This document shows, piece by piece, positions 58,249 through 64,000 of a DNA stretch of 64,000 nucleotides. The notes under the pieces are model-generated. The model saw only the letters and a program-made list of their open reading frames with translations. It searched no databases and was not told the DNA's origin. Source of the stretch: Billgrantia sulfidoxydans (lineage in GTDB: Bacteria; Pseudomonadota; Gammaproteobacteria; Pseudomonadales; Halomonadaceae); assembly GCF_017868775.1 (NCBI RefSeq), contig NZ_CP053381.1:620001-684000 (forward strand), in the 5' to 3' direction. The stretch's first letter is position 1. Each line of letters begins with the position of its first letter. The position numbers were made by a program, and so were the translations under genes.

Positions 58249-58827
58249 TTACGGCAAAAACACCCGGATCAACGCTTCGCGCTCCATCTCCAGCATCTCT
58301 CCCGACATCGGGTTCTGCCCGGCTTCCTCACTAGCCTGCCATTCCAGCAGCAGCGCTTCGGCTTCGGGCGAGCCGGCCAGGCGGGCCGCGAGGATGTGGT
58401 TGGCGTTCGGCGTGTCAGCTGGCTCGCCGGCCATGACGTAGGCGGCCTCCACCTTGGCATAGCACGCCACGGCATCGTCCGTGGCTCCCTCCAGGCGCTC
58501 GTGCAGCATGCAGCGCAGCAGCATTCCCTCCTTGTGCAATCCCTCTTCGTCGAGCGCATCCAGGTCGCGCTTGGCTGCCTCGTAACGGCCCAGACTGGCA
58601 AGCAGGCTGACGCGGTTGGTGCGCAGTTCGGTGTGGTCGGGGTGGCGCGCCAGCCCCTCGTCGTAGATCGCCAGCGCCTTCTCGTAGTGCTGCGTATCGC
58701 CCCGGGCTTCCATCAGCACAGCACCGGCGCGCTCCAGGTAGTGCGCCGGCGGTTCGCCGCTGGCCGGCGAACCGCTGGCCAGCAGCAGGGTGGCAAACAG
58801 GTATTTGTCGATCTTCGGTGAGTGCAT
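58249..58827 (-). CDS. Exported TPR-like protein
   Basis: With the start at 58827 (GAGG upstream) the protein has 192 aa and begins with a likely signal sequence (KIDKYLFATLLLASGSPASG). Two or three tetratricopeptide-like helix pairs follow (YEKALAIYDEGLARHPDHTELRTN, LGRYEAAKRDLDALDEEGL). Longer starts at 58863 and 58890 would bury the signal. No specific function is recognised. Confidence 0.7.
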   Translation of the reverse strand: MHSPKIDKYLFATLLLASGSPASGEPPAHYLERAGAVLMEARGDTQHYEKALAIYDEGLARHPDHTELRTNRVSLLASLGRYEAAKRDLDALDEEGLHKEGMLLRCMLHERLEGATDDAVACYAKVEAAYVMAGEPADTPNANHILAARLAGSPEAEALLLEWQASEEAGQNPMSGEMLEMEREALIRVFLP

Positions 58828-58980
58828 CCCAATCCCTCGGTCTTTCTCCATGTTGAAACTCATTATTGTTCGCCTGGAGCGGCGGGTCATGACTGAGCGA
58901 GGGGTTGAGATATGGCTTACAGATATTTCGGCGATTTCTTACGCCAGTCGTGGCTGTCATCGTTTTGTCAGGTCGGCATA

Positions 58981-59000
58981 AGGTTGTCACCTGACAACCT
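58981..59000. promoter_or_regulatory. Palindromic operator in the promoter of the HTH gene
   Basis: Nine-base arms AGGTTGTCA and TGACAACCT face each other with two bases between. The left arm contains TTGTCA, a likely -35, with GATACA as -10 sixteen bases later. This fits autoregulation of the HTH gene 35 bp downstream. Confidence 0.6.
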
Positions 59001-59034
59001 ATCGTGATACACCTCCCAGGGAGGACGACAAACC

Positions 59035-59556
59035 ATGACCCATTACGACTTCACTCTCAAATTCGCCGTCCCTGATGCGCTCGACATGGAGACGCTGGAA
59101 ACCCGCCTCTTTGAGACGGGCTGTGACGATGCGCTGGTCGGGCTGGGGCAGAAAGGTCGCCTGGCTCTGGAGTTTTCACGTGAAGCGGTCTCGGCCCATG
59201 AGGCGATCATCAGCGCCATGGCGGATGTGAAGCGTGCCGTACCAGAGGCGCGTCTGATCGAAGCCGGCCCCGACTTGGTAGGGGTGACGGATATCGCGGA
59301 GTTATTTGCGTTCAGCCGCCAGAATATGCGCAAGCTGCTGCAGTCTCACCTGGCGACCTTTCCGCTGCCGCTGCACGAAGGGCGCGCCGCACTCTGGCAC
59401 CTGGCCGAGGTGCTGGAGTGGTTCCGTACACACCAGCACAAGGCCGTCGATGAGGCCCTGCGCGAAGTGGCCCGGGTCAGCATGCAGGCCAACGTCGCTC
59501 GTGAGACCCGTCGTTTACCTGCGGAGGAGATCCAGCGCTTCGAGGCGCTGGCCTGA
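59035..59556 (+). CDS. Hypothetical HTH DNA-binding protein
   Basis: This 173-aa protein has an N-terminal alpha-beta half (HYDFTLKFAVPDALDMETLETRLFE) and a C-terminal half with an AlpA/MerR-like helix-turn-helix (LVGVTDIAELFAFSRQNMRKLLQS, then HLAEVLEWF). GGGAGG lies upstream of the start. A palindrome covers its promoter. Could be a regulator or an excisionase-like protein; no partner is evident. Confidence 0.7.
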   Translation: MTHYDFTLKFAVPDALDMETLETRLFETGCDDALVGLGQKGRLALEFSREAVSAHEAIISAMADVKRAVPEARLIEAGPDLVGVTDIAELFAFSRQNMRKLLQSHLATFPLPLHEGRAALWHLAEVLEWFRTHQHKAVDEALREVARVSMQANVARETRRLPAEEIQRFEALA

Positions 59557-59569
59557 TGACCAGGCGCTA

Positions 59570-60508
59570 TCACGCCGGCGAGCCGATGCCGACGGCAGCG
59601 CTAGTGGAGGGATCGGCGACCTTGGCGGGCTTGCGCGCACTCAGCGCGTCGCGCTTCGGCGGCGCCTGGAACAGGCGGCCGTATTCCCGCGTGAACTGCG
59701 AGACGCTCTCGTAGCCCACCTCGAAGGCGGCATTGCTGGCCGAGAAACCTTCGTCGAGCATCAGCCGGCGTGCTTCGACCAGGCGCAGGCGCTTGTGGTA
59801 CTGCCCCGGCGTCAGCGTGGTCATGTGCTTGAAGTGCTTGTGAAACGAGGTGAGGCTCATGCCGGCTTGCGCCGCCAGTCGCTCCACGGGCACGCGCGAG
59901 CGGTATTCCGCCCGGAGGATCGCAATGGCGGCGGCGAGGCGGCCGGCGTGGCTGTCCGGATCCGCCAGTGTGCGCAAGACGGTGCTGTGAGGCCCCGACA
60001 GCAGCCAGTAGTGCAGCTCGCGCATGATGCCCGGGCTCAGCAGCGGCGCCGCTTCGGGGCGGTCCAGCAGTTGCATCAGTCGTGCTGCGCAGTCGAGCAG
60101 CGCGGCTTCGGTGTCTACGGCGAACAGCGTCGGCATCTCGGAGGGGCGCTGCGGGCGGGGGCTGCCGAGGTGGGCGGTGAGCTCGCGCAGGATCGCCATG
60201 TCCAGCTCGACGGCGATCGCCAGGTAGGGCTCGCTGTGGCTCGCTTGCACGACCCGTCCGATGACCGGCATGTCGGCGCTCACCATCGCGGATTGCCCGG
60301 CAGAGAGTACACGCTCCTCCTTTCCCACGATCAGGCGCTTCGCGCCCTGAAGCACCAGGCATACCAGCGGCTTGTAGACCGTGTGCAGGTCGCCGGTGGG
60401 CGCTTCGAGACACATCATGCGCAGCCCCGGCACCGGCGTCAGCGCCATGCCGCGGCGGTTGGCGTGGCGGCGGGTATAAGCCCGCACGGCCTGTCTGAGC
60501 GATTCCAT
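59570..60508 (-). CDS. AraC-family transcriptional regulator
   Basis: This 312-aa regulator has an AraC_N-type sensor domain (YKPLVCLVLQGAKRLIVG) and a C-terminal AraC DNA-binding domain with two HTHs (PVERLAAQAGMSLTSFHKHFK and SASNAAFEVGYESVSQFTREYGRLF). It is divergent from the molybdenum hydroxylase genes and presumably controls them in response to an aldehyde or heteroaromatic compound. Confidence 0.92.
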   Translation of the reverse strand: MESLRQAVRAYTRRHANRRGMALTPVPGLRMMCLEAPTGDLHTVYKPLVCLVLQGAKRLIVGKEERVLSAGQSAMVSADMPVIGRVVQASHSEPYLAIAVELDMAILRELTAHLGSPRPQRPSEMPTLFAVDTEAALLDCAARLMQLLDRPEAAPLLSPGIMRELHYWLLSGPHSTVLRTLADPDSHAGRLAAAIAILRAEYRSRVPVERLAAQAGMSLTSFHKHFKHMTTLTPGQYHKRLRLVEARRLMLDEGFSASNAAFEVGYESVSQFTREYGRLFQAPPKRDALSARKPAKVADPSTSAAVGIGSPA

Positions 60509-60685
60509 GGGTTCCCTCCTGCAGTTCGGTTAAAACCTAGCACGGCAATGAAGGGGCAGCACCAATCCGGCAGGATCAGGCAAGTTTTACGCAGGCGTTG
60601 GCAAGCCCTCTCCCGGACGAATGGTTAAAAGTAGTTGGCGAGGCGCAAGCGCCATGAACCAGTAGCCAGCCGAGGAGAAGCCTTC

Positions 60686-61135
60686 ATGACAGCTTTCACG
60701 CTCAACGGGCGCGAGGTGAACGTCACCGCCGAGCCGGACACGCCGCTGCTGTGGGTGATCCGCGAGCAACTGAAACTCACCGGGACCAAGTACGGTTGCG
60801 GCATTGCGCAGTGCGGTGCCTGCACGGTGCATGTCGATGGCGAGCCGGTGCGTTCCTGCGTCTTTGCGCTATCGGGTGCCGAGGGCCGGTCCGTCACGAC
60901 CATCGAGGGGCTGTCCGAGGATGGCTCGCACCCCGTCCAGCAGGCCTGGGTGGCGCTGGACGTGCCGCAGTGCGGCTACTGCCAGTCGGGGCAGATCATG
61001 AGCGCGGCCGCGCTGCTGGCGCGCCACCCGAACCCCTCCGACGAGCAGATCGACGAGGCGATGGCCGGCAACCTGTGCCGCTGCGGCACCTACGTGCGCA
61101 TCCGGGCGGCCATTCATCGCGCCGCCGAGGCGTGA
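60686..61135 (+). CDS. [2Fe-2S] subunit of a molybdenum hydroxylase (IorA-like)
   Basis: This 149-aa small subunit of an isoquinoline 1-oxidoreductase or aldehyde dehydrogenase type enzyme holds two [2Fe-2S] clusters. The plant-type site is [14 protein letters not shown] with a distal Cys, and the second site is QCGYCQSGQ with NLCRCGTY. The start at 60686 follows GAGGAGAAG. The large subunit lies 75 bp downstream. No FAD subunit gene is adjacent, as expected for this subfamily. Confidence 0.93.
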   Translation: MTAFTLNGREVNVTAEPDTPLLWVIREQLKLTGTKYGCGIAQCGACTVHVDGEPVRSCVFALSGAEGRSVTTIEGLSEDGSHPVQQAWVALDVPQCGYCQSGQIMSAAALLARHPNPSDEQIDEAMAGNLCRCGTYVRIRAAIHRAAEA

Positions 61136-61210
61136 CGAGGTTCGACTTCCGCCGATCCCTCTTCATCCCGCTCGACTCTCCATCACCTTGACCGAGGCGC
61201 AGGTAGCACG

Positions 61211-63370
61211 ATGAAACTCCAAGAGCTTTCCCTTACCCGTCGCTCGTTTCTCGCCGGCGCCGTCGCGGCCGGCGTCGCCCTCGTCGTTCCCCTCCGGTTG
61301 CCGGCCTGGGCGGGGCAGGGCGAGGCGGCGGGCCTCTCGCAGGCCTACATCCGCATCGACGCGAGCGGCCGGGTGACCTTTCTGCTGCCCACCAGCGAAA
61401 TGGGCCAGGGCACCCACACCGGCCAGGCCCAGATCCTTGCCGATGAGCTGGGCGCCGACTGGTCGAGCATCGAAGTGGGCATGCCGAACCAGCCGACCTC
61501 CGACTACCGGATTCCGTTCATCGGCCAGATGCGCTCCGTGGGCTCGTTCGGCATCCGCTTCTGGCACGACCCGTTGCGCCTCGCGGCCGCCCAGGCGCGA
61601 GAGATGCTGACCCAGGCCGCGGCCGAGCGTCTCGGGGTAGCGCCTGAGGCCCTGCATGCCGAGAGCGGCTTCATCGTCCATGCCGAGAGCGGCCGGAGGG
61701 TCCCCTTCGGCGAGCTGGTGGCAGAGGCCTCGTCGCTGCCGGTGCCGGAGGCGCCGACCCTGCGCCCCGATGGCGAGCGAACCCTGAGCGGGCGCGCGGT
61801 GCCGCGCCTCGATACGCTGGAGAAGGTGACAGGCAGGGCCCAGTACGGGGTGGACGTCGAGCGCGAGGGCCAGCTGTATGGCGCCGTCCGCCTCGCCCCG
61901 GTCTATTCCGCCGAGGTCGAGTCGATCGATGAGAGCAGCGTCGCCGACATGCCGGGCGTGGTGGCGGTGGCTCGCGTGCCGCGCGGCGCGGTGGTGGTCG
62001 CCGACTCCTGGTGGCAGGCCAGGCAGGCCGCCGAGGCGCTCGATATCACCTTCACCGCCACTGACGCCGACGAGCTCTCCAGCGAGGCGATCGACACGAT
62101 GCTGCGCGAGGCGCTGGAGCGGCCAGACGTGCCCGTCTCCACCCTGCGCGGCGAGGCGGAGGCGACGCTCGCGAGCGACGGCCGGGTCGTCGAGGCCGAA
62201 TACTCGGTGCCGTTGCTCGCCCATGCGTGCATGGAGCCGATCAACTGCACCGCCGAATCCACCGAGGAGCGCACGGAGCTGTGGATCGGTACCCAGGGCC
62301 AGGACGTCGTGCGCATGACGCTCGAGAACGCGCTGCAGGTGCCGGCCAACCAGTTCTTCATCAATACCACCTACCTGGGCGGCGGCTTCGGCCGCAAGAC
62401 ACACGGTGAGATCGCCCTGCAGGCCGCGCTGGCCAGTCGTGCCGCTGGCGGCCGGCCGGTCAAGGTGCTGTGGGCGCGCGAGGACGACGTGCGGCAGGGC
62501 CAGTACCGCCAGACGATGCGCTGCCGCTTCCGGGCGGTGCTGGACGAAGCCGGGGATATCGCCGGCATGCGCATTCGCGTTGCCGGGCCGCAGATGGGCC
62601 GCGAGTACGGCATCGACCCGGAGCAGCGGGCGCGGGAAACGGGAAATCTCGCCAACTTCGATCCCTTCTCGCTCGGCGGGCTGTCGGACATGCACTACGT
62701 CATCCCCAACTTTGTCGTGGAGCACGCCGTGGTCGACCTGCCGATCCCGCTCTGCCCCTGGCGTTCCATCGCCTACTCCTTCAACGGCTTCTTCCTGGAG
62801 AGCTTCATGGACGAATGCGCGGCGGCCGCGGGCCTCGACCCACTGGCGTTTCGCCGCCGCCACTGCGAGGGGCAGGAGAGGATGCTCGCCGTCCTCGACC
62901 GGGTGGCCGAGATGTCGCGCTGGAGCGAGCCGGCGCCCGAGGGCATGGCGCGCGGCCTGGCGGTGGTCGAGAGCTACGGCTCCTACGTTGCCCAGGTGGT
63001 CGAGACGCGGGCCGACGACGAGGGGTTCCAGGTGGCGCGGGTCCATGCGGCCATCGACTGCGGGCGCGCCATCAACCCCGGCCAGGTGGAGGCGCAGATA
63101 CAGGGTTCCGTCATCGATGCGCTCGGTGCGGCGCTGCGGCAGAAGGTCACGATCCGCGACGGCCGCGCCGAGCAGTCGAACTTCCACGACTACCCGCTGC
63201 TGCGTATCGGCGAGGCGCCGCCCGTGGCGGTGGGCATCGTCGAGATCGGCTCGCCGCTGGGCGGCGTCGGGGAGCCGGGCGTTCCCCCGCTCGCGCCGGC
63301 GCTGGCCAACGCGCTGTTCGCCGCCACGCAGCAGCGAATCCGCCACCTGCCGTTCGCCGACCACGCCTAG
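61211..63370 (+). CDS. Molybdopterin-binding subunit of an IorB-like oxidoreductase
   Basis: This 719-aa xanthine-dehydrogenase-family subunit begins with a Tat signal (TRRSFLAGAVAAGVALVVP), so the complex works in the periplasm. Cofactor-binding segments include SEMGQGTHTGQAQILADEL, GGGFGRKTHGE and the late IGSPLGGVGEPGVPP with the catalytic glutamate in GEPG. It pairs with the [2Fe-2S] subunit. Substrate unknown; aldehydes or N-heterocycles are usual. Confidence 0.93.
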   Translation: MKLQELSLTRRSFLAGAVAAGVALVVPLRLPAWAGQGEAAGLSQAYIRIDASGRVTFLLPTSEMGQGTHTGQAQILADELGADWSSIEVGMPNQPTSDYRIPFIGQMRSVGSFGIRFWHDPLRLAAAQAREMLTQAAAERLGVAPEALHAESGFIVHAESGRRVPFGELVAEASSLPVPEAPTLRPDGERTLSGRAVPRLDTLEKVTGRAQYGVDVEREGQLYGAVRLAPVYSAEVESIDESSVADMPGVVAVARVPRGAVVVADSWWQARQAAEALDITFTATDADELSSEAIDTMLREALERPDVPVSTLRGEAEATLASDGRVVEAEYSVPLLAHACMEPINCTAESTEERTELWIGTQGQDVVRMTLENALQVPANQFFINTTYLGGGFGRKTHGEIALQAALASRAAGGRPVKVLWAREDDVRQGQYRQTMRCRFRAVLDEAGDIAGMRIRVAGPQMGREYGIDPEQRARETGNLANFDPFSLGGLSDMHYVIPNFVVEHAVVDLPIPLCPWRSIAYSFNGFFLESFMDECAAAAGLDPLAFRRRHCEGQERMLAVLDRVAEMSRWSEPAPEGMARGLAVVESYGSYVAQVVETRADDEGFQVARVHAAIDCGRAINPGQVEAQIQGSVIDALGAALRQKVTIRDGRAEQSNFHDYPLLRIGEAPPVAVGIVEIGSPLGGVGEPGVPPLAPALANALFAATQQRIRHLPFADHA

Positions 63371-63403
63371 GTGAGGGCGAGATCAGACCTGTCGAGGCCC
63401 GCC

Positions 63404-64000
63404 ATGCAGTGGGAACATGCGTATCTGGAACATGCTCAGGACGTCCTTGGCCAATGGCTCGACTGGCGCCGGGCGGGGGAGGTCGCCCTCGTCATCGTGA
63501 CGGCGACGGAGGGCGGCGCCGTGCGCCTGCCAGGGGCGCTGCTGGCCGTATCGGCGGCAGGGGAGAGCTGCGGCTATCTCTCCGGCGGCTGCATCGACGC
63601 GGATGTGGTGCATCATGCCCAGGCATCTCTCCGCTCGGGGCGCATCGAACGGCTGCGATACGGCAGCGGCTCGCCTTTCATCGACCTGCCGCTGCCCTGC
63701 GGCGGTGCCATCGAGGTGTGGGTGCTTCCCGATCCCGATGTCGAGGTGCTGCGCGGGTGCCATGACCGGCTCGCCTCGCGTCAGCCGGCGACGCTCACGC
63801 TGGCGCCATCCGGCGCGCTGCGGCTGGGGCACTCGGCCGAGGCCCGCGCGCGCTCCTTCCGCTACACGCCCAAGCTCCGCCTGCGTATCGCCGGGCGTGG
63901 GGCCGACAGCCTGGCGCTTGCCCGCCTGGCGACGGCAAGCGGTATCGAGACCGAACTGCAACTGCGCGACGGCGCCGACGTCCAGGCTGCCCGGCGGCTG
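63404..64000 (+). CDS. XdhC/CoxI family molybdenum cofactor insertion protein (3' truncated by window)
   Basis: The reading frame opens at 63404 with MQWEHAYLEHAQDVLG and runs off the window edge without a stop after 199 codons. It shows the XdhC signatures TATEGGAVRLPGALL and GYLSGGCIDADVVHHAQ and a following GAIEVWVLP segment. Such proteins bind the Mo cofactor and deliver it in sulfurated form to hydroxylases, matching the upstream enzyme genes. Confidence 0.88.
   Translation, partial: MQWEHAYLEHAQDVLGQWLDWRRAGEVALVIVTATEGGAVRLPGALLAVSAAGESCGYLSGGCIDADVVHHAQASLRSGRIERLRYGSGSPFIDLPLPCGGAIEVWVLPDPDVEVLRGCHDRLASRQPATLTLAPSGALRLGHSAEARARSFRYTPKLRLRIAGRGADSLALARLATASGIETELQLRDGADVQAARRL

Overview
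The window is a high-GC gammaproteobacterial chromosome segment, most like Halomonas or a close relative (Halomonadaceae). This placement rests on gene content and order: ccmFGHI, then smc-zipA-ligA-yheU, a pit pair, the glrK-qseG-glrR cluster, tctABC/DE and guaBA. It was read from the sequence alone, without a database search.

Layout. 1-3787: end of a cytochrome c maturation operon. 3792-11539: smc, zipA, ligA and yheU. 11715-18527: a heme-motif GGDEF/EAL sensor behind an FNR-like box, mnmC, a pair of DnaA boxes, yciI, RNase AM and yciO. 18538-22454: a voltage-gated-type ion channel, a CYTH phosphatase and a phosphate permease with its PhoU-like partner. 22462-22662: two adjacent heptamer tandem arrays and a terminator, followed by argA. 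24038-28446: a long intergenic region with three GlrR-like sites, a sigma-54 promoter and a terminated RNA-like transcript, upstream of glrK-qseG-glrR. This is the position and promoter logic of the GlmY sRNA locus. 28492-38196: xseA, two small stress-type proteins, and a tricarboxylate transporter (TctABC plus an AbrB-type membrane protein) opposite its two-component regulator TctDE, which carries an extra periplasmic binding protein. 38299-41438: guaBA.

41393-50768 is a genomic island of visibly lower GC at the 3' end of guaA, bounded by a 46-bp imperfect repeat of the guaA terminus. It carries an hsdR remnant and a tight three-gene operon: a DUF1156-like DNA methyltransferase with Zn ribbons, an 883-aa protein with a RecB/Cas4-like Fe-S nuclease domain, and a UPF1-like SF1 helicase. 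I read this operon as a candidate restriction-type anti-phage system and the most promising novelty here. No integrase is visible.

50836-59556 is an accessory region. It holds a membrane protein, a decayed duplicate of a DadA-like oxidoreductase next to the intact gene, an orphan XRE antitoxin with its own palindrome, a HAD phosphatase, hipBA with three evenly spaced operators, a (p)ppGpp-hydrolase-like HD protein, a small DUF1289 gene, a TPR protein and an autoregulated-looking HTH protein. 59570-64000 holds an AraC regulator divergent from an IorAB-like molybdenum hydroxylase, followed by a truncated xdhC-like gene at the window edge.
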